A stretch of DNA of 58,160 nt from Armatimonadota bacterium (GTDB taxonomy: Bacteria; Bacteroidota; Ignavibacteria; OLB7). Position 1 is the stretch's first letter; every line of letters starts with the position of its first letter. The DNA is taken from contig JADZEY010000070.1 in assembly GCA_020850315.1 (NCBI GenBank), positions 1 through 58,160 on the forward strand. Reading direction: 5' to 3'. A program made the translations under genes and the position numbers. This document shows, piece by piece, positions 46,109 through 55,546 of this stretch. Below the pieces are notes generated by a model. It worked only from the letters and a program-made list of their open reading frames with translations. It did no database searches and was not told the origin of the DNA.

Positions 46109-47689
46109 ATGGCCATATCTAGTAATCAAGATGAATCTCTGAATCATTATGCTGAGAATAGAGGGGAGAAAGGTGCTAAACCAGAAAAATACTTAAAACG
46201 GATTGTTAAGGGGGCTGGAATAGCACTAAGTGGCAGCATTATTTCGCAAATACTTGGTGCTGTATCAGGTGTTATTACAACAAATGCGTTAGGCGTAACA
46301 CATTACGGAATATATGTTCTTGCAACTAGCTGGATGGGATTACTAGCTGATTACTCGCGGCTTGGCTTTGGGACAGTAATTATTCGATTCGGGGCTTCTT
46401 ATAACGCAGCCGGAAAAAAGGAATTCATTAAAGGTACTTTTTTATATGTAGTTAAAATTCAATTATTGCTTTCATTTGTGTTGTGTTTTTGTATTATGAT
46501 ATGGGCAGAAGAATTTTGTGATGCTGTTTTGAATGAACCAGTAGCAGCTCCATATTTTCGTTTTTTTGCTCCCGCAATTTTATTAACTTCATTATATGGT
46601 AGTGTTATTAGTTTTTTGGATGGAATGCAGAATCAAAAATATTCTGTATTATCGTCTGCTATAACAGGTAACTTTTTCAATATTTTCTCTTTGACCTTAC
46701 TTTTGTGGCTTGGTTATGGTATTTACGCAGCACTAGGTTCAAGTTTAATACAAGATGCTGCTATCTTATTTGTGGGAATATATTTTGCATGGAAGATATT
46801 TCCTGAATTTCTTAATCCCAACATCGAATCGAAAGTCGAAAAAAAAACAATATGGTCATTTGCATTGACAATGTTCGTTGCAAGCTTGAGTTATAAATAT
46901 TCTTTCGGTTTGGCTATGCCATTTTTAGGATACTATCGTTCTCCTTTGGAAGTAGGTCTATACGCAGTCGCTATTAACCTTCAGCAGTTGATTTTTGTAC
47001 CTGCAAATGCGCTATCTGTGATTTTTAATCCATTAATAGCAGAGCTTTATTCTCAAGATGAAATGCATGAAATTCATCATTTATATAAAGCAGTTACTAA
47101 GTGGTCTTTAATATGTTGTGCTCCTATAGCCATTGTTATTATACTACACACCAATTTTCTTCTTTCGCTATTTGGAAGCAGCTATGTTGATGCAGCAACA
47201 ACGTTAATAATACTGATTTCTATAAGTTTTATTGTAAATTTAATCGGCTTATCTGGTCACATTATTAATATGGTGGGTAAAGCCAAAATAAATATGATTA
47301 ATTCTATAATTACTGCTGTTATTACATGTACTATGTTCATATTCTTGATACCTATATATAGTGTAATCGGTGCTGCTATAGCATATGGAAGTGGGTTACT
47401 TATGAATAACATTATACGCGTAGGTTATGTGTTTTTTGCATTAAAAATACACCCGTTCAGTTTTGCGATAATTAAAATTATATTGGCAGTGGTGATGAGT
47501 TTGTTTGTTGGAATAACAATGCAATCAATAATAAAAAAACCAACAGATGTTGTTAATGTGTTATTGATAACAGTAATAAGTTTAACAATTTATTTGTATG
47601 CTATAATAGTAAATATCAATAATGACGACAAAATTATTTTATCTGCAATAAGGCGAAAAATAAAAAATAACCATGATGTCAATAGATAA
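46109..47689 (+). CDS. Wzx-like polysaccharide flippase
   Basis: 526 residues with about 13-14 hydrophobic helices and the N-terminal RIVKGAGIALSGSIISQILGAVSGVI start common in the MATE/PST (MOP) exporters. It should flip the undecaprenyl-linked repeat unit across the inner membrane. The first 30 residues are hydrophilic (NQDESLNHYAENRGEKG...), longer than usual. The sequence is very AT-rich. It overlaps the next gene by 17 bases. Confidence 0.87.
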   Translation: MAISSNQDESLNHYAENRGEKGAKPEKYLKRIVKGAGIALSGSIISQILGAVSGVITTNALGVTHYGIYVLATSWMGLLADYSRLGFGTVIIRFGASYNAAGKKEFIKGTFLYVVKIQLLLSFVLCFCIMIWAEEFCDAVLNEPVAAPYFRFFAPAILLTSLYGSVISFLDGMQNQKYSVLSSAITGNFFNIFSLTLLLWLGYGIYAALGSSLIQDAAILFVGIYFAWKIFPEFLNPNIESKVEKKTIWSFALTMFVASLSYKYSFGLAMPFLGYYRSPLEVGLYAVAINLQQLIFVPANALSVIFNPLIAELYSQDEMHEIHHLYKAVTKWSLICCAPIAIVIILHTNFLLSLFGSSYVDAATTLIILISISFIVNLIGLSGHIINMVGKAKINMINSIITAVITCTMFIFLIPIYSVIGAAIAYGSGLLMNNIIRVGYVFFALKIHPFSFAIIKIILAVVMSLFVGITMQSIIKKPTDVVNVLLITVISLTIYLYAIIVNINNDDKIILSAIRRKIKNNHDVNR

Positions 47690-48407
47690 TGGACAATCGT
47701 TGGAAATTTTGGTTCGTGACGCACAAGCTGAAGATTACACAGCTATGGTTGCTACACGCGGTGAAGCATGGTGGTGGATAGCGCAACGAACATTAATTAA
47801 TGAACTCCAGATTAAAAAAAATGATATTGTATGCGATGCTGGCTGCGGAGTTGGGATATATACTCGTGAAATAGTAAGACGATTTCCTAACAATCAAGTG
47901 TGGGCCGTTGATTTTTCAGTAAAAAGTCTCAATGTGCTTAAATTAGCTACAAATACAAGTAAAGTTAATACCCTTGTCGGTGACTTGATCAATTTTAAAT
48001 TGCCCCATCCAGTAGATGCATTATTATGTACGGAGGCAATTCTTCATATTCCATCGGAAAAATTGCGTGTGGACGCAATGAAAAATTTATTTGATACGCT
48101 TAATCCCGGAGGGAAGATAGTGATTGCCGTTGTACCTTTTACTAAAAGAAGTACCTTAAAAATAACAGATAACCGCGGAAAAGGTGGGTACTATTCGTAC
48201 CGATTTACCCCGAAAGAATTAATGGATATTGTTGCCTCAGCAGGGTTCGAAAATATTCAAGTTCGTGGATGTGTGAATTTTCGAGGATTTATTCGTTCGC
48301 GGTTGCCTAAGTGGTTATGGTGGACTGACGTAATGTTTTCAAAATTTCCTTTTTCAGCAAAATTTGGGCATTTAATTTTCTGTACAGCTGTACGGCCAAA
48401 GATATAA
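47673..48407 (+). CDS. SAM-dependent methyltransferase
   Basis: 244 residues. Class I fold: motif I VCDAGCGVGIYTREI near 49-63, motif II AVDFSVKSL near 73, and GGKIVIAVVPF near 146. It probably methylates a sugar, lipid carrier or the glycan; the substrate cannot be named. ATG 47673 or the next codon ATG 47676 is the start, overlapping the flippase gene by 17 or 14 bases, so translation is coupled. Confidence 0.8.
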   Translation: MMSIDNGQSLEILVRDAQAEDYTAMVATRGEAWWWIAQRTLINELQIKKNDIVCDAGCGVGIYTREIVRRFPNNQVWAVDFSVKSLNVLKLATNTSKVNTLVGDLINFKLPHPVDALLCTEAILHIPSEKLRVDAMKNLFDTLNPGGKIVIAVVPFTKRSTLKITDNRGKGGYYSYRFTPKELMDIVASAGFENIQVRGCVNFRGFIRSRLPKWLWWTDVMFSKFPFSAKFGHLIFCTAVRPKI

Positions 48408-48442
48408 TGCTTATCATATAATTTATCCTGATCCCGTATAAC

Positions 48443-50296
48443 ATGTGTGCGATCGTTGGGCTTTGGAGGAAACATAGTAGGATAGTAGAAAGCGATATTG
48501 AGGTGATGCGTGATACTATGCGACATCGCGGTCCTGATGGTGCTGGTCTTTATTTAGATAGGCAGTCTAATGTTGCACTTGGACATCGCCGTCTTGCCAT
48601 CATTGACTTAAGCGAAGCTGGCAAGCAACCAATGCTGAATACTAATGAAGACATAGCATTAGTACTAAACGGCGAAATATATAATTATCGGACTCTACGT
48701 CAACAAGCGGAGACTTGGGGGTATCGCTTTAAATCGACAACTGATACCGAGGTCATCATCGCACTATATGAACGCTATGGTGTTGAATGCCTACAATACT
48801 TACGCGGGATGTTTGCTTTTGCATTGTGGGATTCTAAACGCCACCAACTGCTGCTTGCGCGTGATCGTATAGGCATTAAACCATTGTATGTGTATCAAGA
48901 TTCAGAAACAATTGCGTTTGCTTCCGAGGTTCGCGCATTTCAAGCATTAACCTTTTTTGATAAAACAATAGACGTATCAGCATTATTTGATTTCTTTAGC
49001 TATCAGTATATTCCTGCACCAAAATCAATTTTCCGCAATGTTCAAAAACTAATGGCTGGACATTATGTCATTATAAATACAAAAACGGAAGAAAAAATCA
49101 CAAAATGCTATTGGAATTTACCTAAAGATAATCATAGCGTTGCACTAACAAGCTGCCAAGTAGTAGATAAAGTTGATGAGATTCTTCGGGAGTCTGTGGC
49201 TTTACACCTTATTAGTGACGTTCCTGTTGGAGCATTTTTAAGTAGTGGTATAGATTCATCAATTGTGGTTGCTATTGCGGCAAAAAAAGAATCTGATCTT
49301 GCAACGTTTACAGTGAATTTTAATGAAAAAAATCATAGAAATGAAGGAGTCTATGCTAAACAACTAGCAGATACGTTTGGTGTACGACATCAGATAATTA
49401 CTATGCAAAGAATGGATTTTGAGGAGTTTACAGAAAAATTTGCAGATATTTATGATGAACCATTTGGTGATACATCAGGAATCCCAACTTACTTGATGTG
49501 CCAAGCTGCTGCGCGATCAGTAAAGGTTGCTCTTTCAGGTGATGGTGGTGATGAAGTATTCGGCGGATATGTTGCCAATTATATTCCTATGTTAAATTCT
49601 ACAAAGCGCACATTCGCTTCTGGAATAGCTCATCAATTGATTCAGACAATGCCAGTAAAATTCGGCTCTTCAATTCTTTATAGACAACTTTCACTACAGC
49701 AAAAAATGATTGAGTCGACGATGCTGTTGCGCCGTGGTCAAAAACGGTTGATTTTTAATCAAGATGCTTTGCAAGCATCAAATTTGGATCCAACAAAGTA
49801 TGATGATGCTTGGAAGTTTCATGCCTTCCAAAAAAAGCGTGGACATGATTATGTGAGAGAACGAATGGAGATGGATATGCTTTCATGGTTACCCGAAAAA
49901 ATGTTAACTAAAGTTGATCGAGCATCTATGGCACATTCGTTAGAGGTACGTATTCCGTTGATAGACCATCTGCTCGTTGATTTTATGTTCCGTCTTCCTT
50001 CAAATTATCAGTGGCATCCAGAGAAAGGGGGAAAGTGGGTAGAGCGCGAAGTGCTTGAACGTTACGTCTCAGCCTCGCTTATTAATCGACCAAAGCAGGG
50101 TTTTAGCATTCCACTTAATGAATGGACAAAGCAATTAGGGATGCGGTGGGTTGAACAAGTTCGAGAATCTCAGATTGTCCGTAACGGAATTTTCTCATGG
50201 CGCGGTATTAAAATGGCCGATACCCGATCTTCGTTAGTACAGTGGATGATAGTTAATGTCGCGATTTGGTCTAATCGCTATTCTTGGAGCTTTTAG
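48443..50296 (+). CDS. asnB: Asparagine synthetase-type glutamine amidotransferase
   Basis: 617 residues. Cys2 (MCAIVGLW) is the N-terminal glutaminase nucleophile, followed by the class II glutaminase domain (RHRGPDGAG near 29; LNGEIYN near 74). The synthetase domain has the ATP-pyrophosphatase loop SSGIDSS near 267 and SGDGGDEVFGGY near 363. It would form an amide using Gln and ATP: asparagine, or in glycan loci often a uronamide or related sugar amide. Its place inside the sugar locus supports the second. The next gene is reached after 7 bases. Confidence 0.85.
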   Translation: MCAIVGLWRKHSRIVESDIEVMRDTMRHRGPDGAGLYLDRQSNVALGHRRLAIIDLSEAGKQPMLNTNEDIALVLNGEIYNYRTLRQQAETWGYRFKSTTDTEVIIALYERYGVECLQYLRGMFAFALWDSKRHQLLLARDRIGIKPLYVYQDSETIAFASEVRAFQALTFFDKTIDVSALFDFFSYQYIPAPKSIFRNVQKLMAGHYVIINTKTEEKITKCYWNLPKDNHSVALTSCQVVDKVDEILRESVALHLISDVPVGAFLSSGIDSSIVVAIAAKKESDLATFTVNFNEKNHRNEGVYAKQLADTFGVRHQIITMQRMDFEEFTEKFADIYDEPFGDTSGIPTYLMCQAAARSVKVALSGDGGDEVFGGYVANYIPMLNSTKRTFASGIAHQLIQTMPVKFGSSILYRQLSLQQKMIESTMLLRRGQKRLIFNQDALQASNLDPTKYDDAWKFHAFQKKRGHDYVRERMEMDMLSWLPEKMLTKVDRASMAHSLEVRIPLIDHLLVDFMFRLPSNYQWHPEKGGKWVEREVLERYVSASLINRPKQGFSIPLNEWTKQLGMRWVEQVRESQIVRNGIFSWRGIKMADTRSSLVQWMIVNVAIWSNRYSWSF

Positions 50297-50303
50297 TTTT
50301 TTT

Positions 50304-51479
50304 GTGAAAATAGCAATTGTTACTGACCATTTCTTGCCTCGTATTGGAGGGGCAGAATATGCAAGCCACTGTCTTGCAACAGCGTTAGCTGACCGTGGGC
50401 ATCAAATCACCGTGGTTGCTCCGCAATTAAAAAAAAATGAACCAAAAACAAATTATTCAATAATTCGATATATCAATAATCGTTTTTTTCCTTCAGTCTT
50501 AGCCCGTTCTATTGCTGTGGCAACATCAGGAATCTTTCACAAACCAGATATTATTCATGCCCAACTAATAGCTCCAGCTGGAATTGGAATATTTCCCTAT
50601 TCTAGGTTTATGAACATTCCGTTATTGGTTTCTCCACAAGGAGCAGATATTCATACTTTTCCAGCAATGAATTATGGATTATTGCTAAACCCTAAGTACC
50701 AATTCAAAATAGAGTCATTATTAAAGCGATTAGATGCAGTAACGTATTCTAGTCGGCTAATGAAAAAACTTCTGTATGTTCATGGGTTCCGTGGAAATCA
50801 TGCGTACTACTTACCAAATGGCACTGTTACTGGGCGTTTTCATCACCAGCGACGCCAACAATTGCGACGCTCGTTTGGGTTTGCTGATGATTCGGTAGTG
50901 ATTGTGGCGGTTAGTCGGTATTCGCCAATTAAAGGCTTGGTGCAGTTTGTGCAAGCACTAAACAGGCTACCCTCTAATTTGCCACGCTGGCAAGCTGTAA
51001 TTGCTGGAAGCAATGTTCAGAATCTTGCGCCACAAATAGAAGAAGCTGGCCTTACAGCTAAAGTGCGATTAATACCGAATTTGCCGTTTGAGTTCGATGA
51101 TAGCGGTATTCCAATAATACCTTCCCCGGCAATAGCTGATTTATTGATTGCCAGCGATATTTACGCTGCGCCTGCATTAAGCGGTGGATTTGAACTTTCT
51201 AGTGCCGATGCTATAGCGGCAGGATTAGCGACAGTGATTTTTGATGAAAACGGTAGCAAAGATTTCATTGAAGATACTTCCGCTGGTATTGTTGTGCCAA
51301 CGAATGATATTGCTGCTTTCGCGAACGCACTTAGTACAATAATTATCAATAAACAGCTTCGCTCTACTATGCACCATAATGCTTTGCTGGCTGCGCCAGC
51401 ATTAGATTGGAAGGCCATTGCACAGTCAGTTGAACTGATATACCAATCTATTCTTACTACACAGGGAAACAAAGCATGA
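50304..51479 (+). CDS. GT4-type glycosyltransferase
   Basis: 391 residues from GTG 50304 (VKIAIVTDHFLPRIGGAEYA), the standard GT4 N-terminus. The frame is open to ATG 50256, but that would overlap asnB by 41 bases and add an atypical hydrophobic start. Donor-site features include VSRYSPIKGLVQFVQAL near 205 and the ELSSADAIAAGLATVIFDENGSKDFI segment near 305 (the family ExGxxxxEA pattern is altered: FELSSADA). Retaining GT-B fold, expected at the inner-membrane cytoplasmic face. It overlaps the next gene by four bases. Confidence 0.82.
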   Translation: MKIAIVTDHFLPRIGGAEYASHCLATALADRGHQITVVAPQLKKNEPKTNYSIIRYINNRFFPSVLARSIAVATSGIFHKPDIIHAQLIAPAGIGIFPYSRFMNIPLLVSPQGADIHTFPAMNYGLLLNPKYQFKIESLLKRLDAVTYSSRLMKKLLYVHGFRGNHAYYLPNGTVTGRFHHQRRQQLRRSFGFADDSVVIVAVSRYSPIKGLVQFVQALNRLPSNLPRWQAVIAGSNVQNLAPQIEEAGLTAKVRLIPNLPFEFDDSGIPIIPSPAIADLLIASDIYAAPALSGGFELSSADAIAAGLATVIFDENGSKDFIEDTSAGIVVPTNDIAAFANALSTIIINKQLRSTMHHNALLAAPALDWKAIAQSVELIYQSILTTQGNKA

Positions 51480-52471
51480 GCAATCTATCTGAAGTTGTTG
51501 TGGTTACAGGAGCGGGTGGATTTATCGGAAGCCATCTTGTTGGAGCGTTAGTACGCCAAGGAAAAAAAGTTCGTGCAATGGTACGTTATGCATCACACGG
51601 AGGTATCGGTAATCTTGCTTGGAACGATCCCACTCTGTTACGCGAAGTAGAAATTATTCGCGGGGATATTCGCGATACCGAATTTGTTCGCTGCCTTATA
51701 AAAAATGCAGAGGTGGTGTATCATCTTGCTGCTGCAATCAGTATTCCGTATTCTTATACAAATCCGCGTGAGTTTACTGAAGTTAATATAAATGGTACAT
51801 TAAATATCTTAGCTGCAGCAAAGGACAGCCAGTGCCTGCGTCGTGTGGTGATTACTTCAACAAGCGAAGTCTTTGGGACTGCACAATCTGTACCAATGGA
51901 TGAAAAACATCCATTGCGGCCGCAATCCCCATACGCAGCAACAAAAGTAGGAGCTGATCAACTCTCTAAAAGCTTTTGGCATTCTTTCGATGTTCCTGTT
52001 ATTATTATTCGTCCATTTAATACTTTTGGCCCAAGGCAGTCTCCGAGAGCAGTGATCCCAACAATTATATTACAAGCATTGTCGGGGAATTCTATTCGTT
52101 TAGGGCAGATAGATTCTACACGAGATTTTTTATATGTTGACGATACAGTTAGGGGATTCCTTGCTTGTGGTAATGCAGCAGCAGAAATGAACGGTGAAGA
52201 ATTTAATTTCGGAACAGGCGTAGAAACAACAATTCATGGAGTTCGGGATGAGATTTTAAAATTAATGAGTCAATATACTGAAACATATGTAGAACAACGA
52301 AGACTTCGCCCGGTATCCAGTGAAGTAATGAGGCTATTATGTGATCCGCATAAAGCACATCAATTACTTAGTTGGTTTCCTGAAACTTCTTTGACAGAAG
52401 GTTTACAACGTACAGTTTCATGGTTTACTGAAAACCAATCTTCTTTTACTCAAGAAAATAATTTAATTTAA
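51476..52471 (+). CDS. NAD-dependent epimerase/dehydratase, LegB-like
   Basis: 331 residues, extended SDR. NAD site VTGAGGFIGSHLV near 10-22; TSTSEVFGTA near 127 and YAATK near 153-157 (catalytic Tyr and Lys); RPFNTFGPRQSPRAVIPTII. The VRAMVRYASHGGIGNL and PYSYTNPREFTEVNINGTLN patterns resemble LegB, the UDP-GlcNAc 4,6-dehydratase of legionaminic-type pathways. The usual TSTSEVYGTA reads TSTSEVFGTA here. Followed after two bases by a nucleotidyltransferase, also typical of nonulosonate loci, but no NeuB-like synthase is present in the window. Confidence 0.78.
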   Translation: MSNLSEVVVVTGAGGFIGSHLVGALVRQGKKVRAMVRYASHGGIGNLAWNDPTLLREVEIIRGDIRDTEFVRCLIKNAEVVYHLAAAISIPYSYTNPREFTEVNINGTLNILAAAKDSQCLRRVVITSTSEVFGTAQSVPMDEKHPLRPQSPYAATKVGADQLSKSFWHSFDVPVIIIRPFNTFGPRQSPRAVIPTIILQALSGNSIRLGQIDSTRDFLYVDDTVRGFLACGNAAAEMNGEEFNFGTGVETTIHGVRDEILKLMSQYTETYVEQRRLRPVSSEVMRLLCDPHKAHQLLSWFPETSLTEGLQRTVSWFTENQSSFTQENNLI

Positions 52472-52473
52472 TT

Positions 52474-53187
52474 ATGAAAGCAGTTATATTAGCTGGAGGA
52501 CTCGGTGAACGCTTGCGCCCGCTCACAAAAATAATTCCTAAACCATTATTACCAGTTGGGGAGCAATCTGTGTTGGAGATAACATTGCTCGCTATGAAAA
52601 ATTATGGAGTTAAAGAAATACTGATCGCGTTAAATTATCAATCGGAACTATTTCGTGCTTTTCTTGGAGATGGTAGCCGTTGGGAGCTTACAATATCTTG
52701 TTCACAAGAACAAGCACCATTAGGAACTGCAGGGCCGCTAAGGCTTTTTGCTGATCGGCTAACAGAACCATTTATTGTTATGAATGGTGATATTTTAACA
52801 AGTTTGGATTTTCGGGATATTATGAAAAATCATATTGATTCTGGTGCTATTTTAACAGTTGCTACTAAAGGAATTACTCTTCCACTACGTTACGGAATAA
52901 TCGATACTGAACAGGGACGTATTTGTAGTGTGCGCGAAAAGCCTAATTTGTATGCAGAAGTTGTTGCCGGAATTTATGTGTGCAATCCATCTGTTATCTC
53001 AGTAATCCCTGAAGGAGCAACATATAGTATGATTGATGTAATAAAATACCTATTAGATAATCAAATGCTAATAAATCATTATCCCTTGCATGATTATTGG
53101 CTTGATATTGGACAGATGGAAGATTATGAGCGGGCGCAAGAACTTTATGCACAAGGGATTTTTTCACGTGAAAACGAAATATCATGA
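52474..53187 (+). CDS. Sugar-phosphate nucleotidyltransferase
   Basis: 237 residues, short form without the C-terminal beta-helix. AVILAGGLGERLRPLTKIIPKPLLPVGEQ (about 3-31) is the NTP-transferase signature; VMNGDIL near 108 gives the metal-binding Asp; HDYWLDIGQMEDYERAQ closes the domain. It activates a sugar-1-phosphate to an NDP-sugar; the identity of the nucleotide is not clear from sequence. Starts two bases after the preceding SDR. A 33-base gap leads to the next SDR. Confidence 0.85.
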   Translation: MKAVILAGGLGERLRPLTKIIPKPLLPVGEQSVLEITLLAMKNYGVKEILIALNYQSELFRAFLGDGSRWELTISCSQEQAPLGTAGPLRLFADRLTEPFIVMNGDILTSLDFRDIMKNHIDSGAILTVATKGITLPLRYGIIDTEQGRICSVREKPNLYAEVVAGIYVCNPSVISVIPEGATYSMIDVIKYLLDNQMLINHYPLHDYWLDIGQMEDYERAQELYAQGIFSRENEIS

Positions 53188-53220
53188 AAAATAATAACCA
53201 AAAGCAATTTAACAATAGGT

Positions 53221-54204
53221 ATGTATAATAATTTGATAAAACTAATAAGGTTTTATGAAAATCGTAAAATTATTATATTAGGTGGAGGTGGTTTTATCGG
53301 TAGCAATTTGGCCTTAGCTTTAAATAAATTATACGCCGATATTGTAGTTGTTGATGATTTCATTTACGGAACAGGGGGGGATCCTTGTAATTTAAAAGAT
53401 GCTAATGTAAATCTAGTGCGCTCTCGCATTGAAAATATAAGCAACTGGCAAGATGCAATAGAACCTAATTCTATAGTTTTTCATTGCGCTGCAAAAAATA
53501 CTCATAAATGGTGCAATTTGCATCCAAGGGAAGATTGTGAAATAAACTACTATCCTCAATTTTCAATTATCCAAGCAATTCATGCAGTAGGTCCAAGCGT
53601 TAAATTGATATATTGCAGCACAAGAACGGTTTATAAGGACATAGAAAAATCTTTGATTACTGAGCTGTCCGAAATTCTTCCTCAAGATGTTTATAGCACG
53701 CATTGCTTTAACTCAGAGCGGCTTTTTCAATTGCTATTATCGCCTCAGCAAGTCCGAATTTTAAGATTAACTAATACTTATGGCCCAAGACAACGTTTGT
53801 CAGGTGACGAGATGGGGCTAGTTGGTGAAATCCTGTATGCGGCTCTCAATAATAGTTTTTATCAAGTCTTTCAAAACGGTATGGCAAGGCGTGATATCAA
53901 TTATGTTGAGGATGTAGTTGATGCACTCTTATCTATAGCAATGCTTGAAAAAGTAGGTGACCCTATTGTTCATTTAGGTGGTGATTGGGTACAAACAAAA
54001 AGCATTATTGAATATGTAAGCGAAATAACAGGATGGACAAATTATGAGTACCTTGACTTGCCAACAAAAACAATCTCACCTTTATCAACACGTCGTGCCG
54101 CTGAATTATTAGACTGGCAACCTAATGTTGATCTTAAAACTGGTCTAATCACAACAATAAACTATCTCCAATTAGCTAAAGCAAAGCATGAAATCTCAAA
54201 ATAA
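53221..54204 (+). CDS. SDR epimerase-like protein with Cys in place of catalytic Lys
   Basis: 327 residues, extended SDR fold with the NAD loop IILGGGGFIGSNLAL near 18-31 (GGGG instead of the usual TGGxG). STRTVYKD near 138 matches the Ser/Thr strand. The YxxxK motif reads Tyr158-Ser-Thr-His-Cys162, so the Lys is lost. RLTNTYGPRQRLSGDEMG is kept. It may be a non-catalytic or altered enzyme, or use a different base. A C-terminal RRAAELLDWQPNVDLKTGL is standard. It overlaps the next aminotransferase by 17 bases, so it is still under coupled expression. Confidence 0.75.
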   Translation: MYNNLIKLIRFYENRKIIILGGGGFIGSNLALALNKLYADIVVVDDFIYGTGGDPCNLKDANVNLVRSRIENISNWQDAIEPNSIVFHCAAKNTHKWCNLHPREDCEINYYPQFSIIQAIHAVGPSVKLIYCSTRTVYKDIEKSLITELSEILPQDVYSTHCFNSERLFQLLLSPQQVRILRLTNTYGPRQRLSGDEMGLVGEILYAALNNSFYQVFQNGMARRDINYVEDVVDALLSIAMLEKVGDPIVHLGGDWVQTKSIIEYVSEITGWTNYEYLDLPTKTISPLSTRRAAELLDWQPNVDLKTGLITTINYLQLAKAKHEISK

Positions 54205-55312
54205 AATTGAACGATGTAACTTGACTCGACAGGTAGATACGTTGCTTCCAGAGCTTATCGAAGCAGCGACATCTGTATTAAAAAGTGGCAAATATGTTTT
54301 AGGTGAAAAACTTAAAGCGTTTGAAGAATCTTTTGCTAACTATGTGGGGACTAAATATGCTGTAGGAGTGGCTTCGGGTACAGAAGCACTATATTTAAGC
54401 CTTCGTGTCCTTGATATAGGTATTGGGGACGAAGTTATTACAACCCCATTTACGGCTGTTCCAACAATATCAGCTATTATTATGACAGGTGCACGACCTG
54501 TATTTGCTGATATTGATCCCACTACATTTACAATTGCCCCAAAGTCTATTGCTAAAGTTATCAGCAACAATACAAAAGCGATTATCCCAGTACATATTTA
54601 TGGGTTAATGGCCGATATGGATGCTATTGCTGACATAGCGGAACAGCGCACGATTCCTATTATTGAAGATGCGGCTCAAGCTCATGGAAGCCAATCACAT
54701 GAAAGACGGGCAGGCTCTATAGGGTTAATGGGGTGTTTTAGCTTCTATCCCACCAAAAATCTAGGAGCTTTTGGTGATGGTGGATTAATTACAACAAATA
54801 ATAAGAAAATAGCAGAAAAATTATTTTTACTTCGTAATTATGGGCAAACCTCCCCATATACAACAAAAATTAATGGAATTAATACCCGGCTAGATGATCT
54901 ACAAGCAGCAATGCTACTTGCTAAACTACCATATCTTGATAAATGGAATAAACGAAGACAAGAAATAGCTGAAATTTATTATCAAAAATTAACTATACCC
55001 GAGATTGAAATACCAATCATACCTAAAGGGTATAAATCGAATTATCATGTTTTCGTGATCCGTGCTAAACAGCGAGATGAATTATGGAATCATCTTGAAT
55101 CTAATGGCATTCAAGCAAACGTCTATTATCCGATTCCGGGACATCTTCAAGAATCAAATAATTATCTTGGATACAATAAAGGTGATTTTCTTGTTGCAGA
55201 AGAGGCATCGAATAGTGTTATTGCTCTACCCATGTTTCCAGAACTTAGCAATGAAGAGGTGAATACGGTTATTAATAGTATATATGAATTTTATGGATAT
55301 AATCTTAAATAA
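54188..55312 (+). CDS. DegT/DnrJ/EryC1-family sugar aminotransferase 3
   Basis: 374 residues. PLP motifs: IIEDAAQAHGS near 158 and FYPTKNLGAFGDGG with the Schiff-base Lys near 190. The sequence is less like aminotransferases 1 and 2 (N-terminus LLPELIEAATSVLKSGKYVLGEKLKAFEE), so it probably works on another keto-sugar made by the two SDRs and nucleotidyltransferase just upstream. It starts inside the SDR gene (17-base overlap). After its stop comes a 234-base gap that holds a tiny ORF. Confidence 0.9.
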   Translation: MKSQNKIERCNLTRQVDTLLPELIEAATSVLKSGKYVLGEKLKAFEESFANYVGTKYAVGVASGTEALYLSLRVLDIGIGDEVITTPFTAVPTISAIIMTGARPVFADIDPTTFTIAPKSIAKVISNNTKAIIPVHIYGLMADMDAIADIAEQRTIPIIEDAAQAHGSQSHERRAGSIGLMGCFSFYPTKNLGAFGDGGLITTNNKKIAEKLFLLRNYGQTSPYTTKINGINTRLDDLQAAMLLAKLPYLDKWNKRRQEIAEIYYQKLTIPEIEIPIIPKGYKSNYHVFVIRAKQRDELWNHLESNGIQANVYYPIPGHLQESNNYLGYNKGDFLVAEEASNSVIALPMFPELSNEEVNTVINSIYEFYGYNLK

Positions 55313-55374
55313 AAAATATGCATTTTATTCAGAAATAAACAACAACCCTCTGGACTCAGTAACGAAAAGGATTT

Positions 55375-55449
55375 ATGAATAATCAATTTACCATTCCCGC
55401 AAACACAGGATTCAGCGGAACTGTGCAACACATCTATGTTCCGCTATAA
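55375..55449 (+). CDS. Tiny ORF with ribosome binding site, possible leader peptide or gene remnant
   Basis: 24 codons from ATG 55375, with AAAAGGA six bases upstream, ending in TAA at 55447-55449. The peptide opens MNNQFTIPANTGFSGTVQHI and ends YVPL. It has a higher GC content than its surroundings. It sits between aminotransferase 3 and the GT9 gene. I recognise no homologue; it could be a real small protein, or the N-terminal remnant of a deleted gene. Confidence 0.3.
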   Translation: MNNQFTIPANTGFSGTVQHIYVPL

Positions 55450-55546
55450 CTTTACAATATACTTTTGCTTGAGTATGGTAATTGCGTGGTGTAAAAAAAT
55501 ATGATATTTTGAATAAACTTTAGAATATAGAATTCCACTAAAAAAC

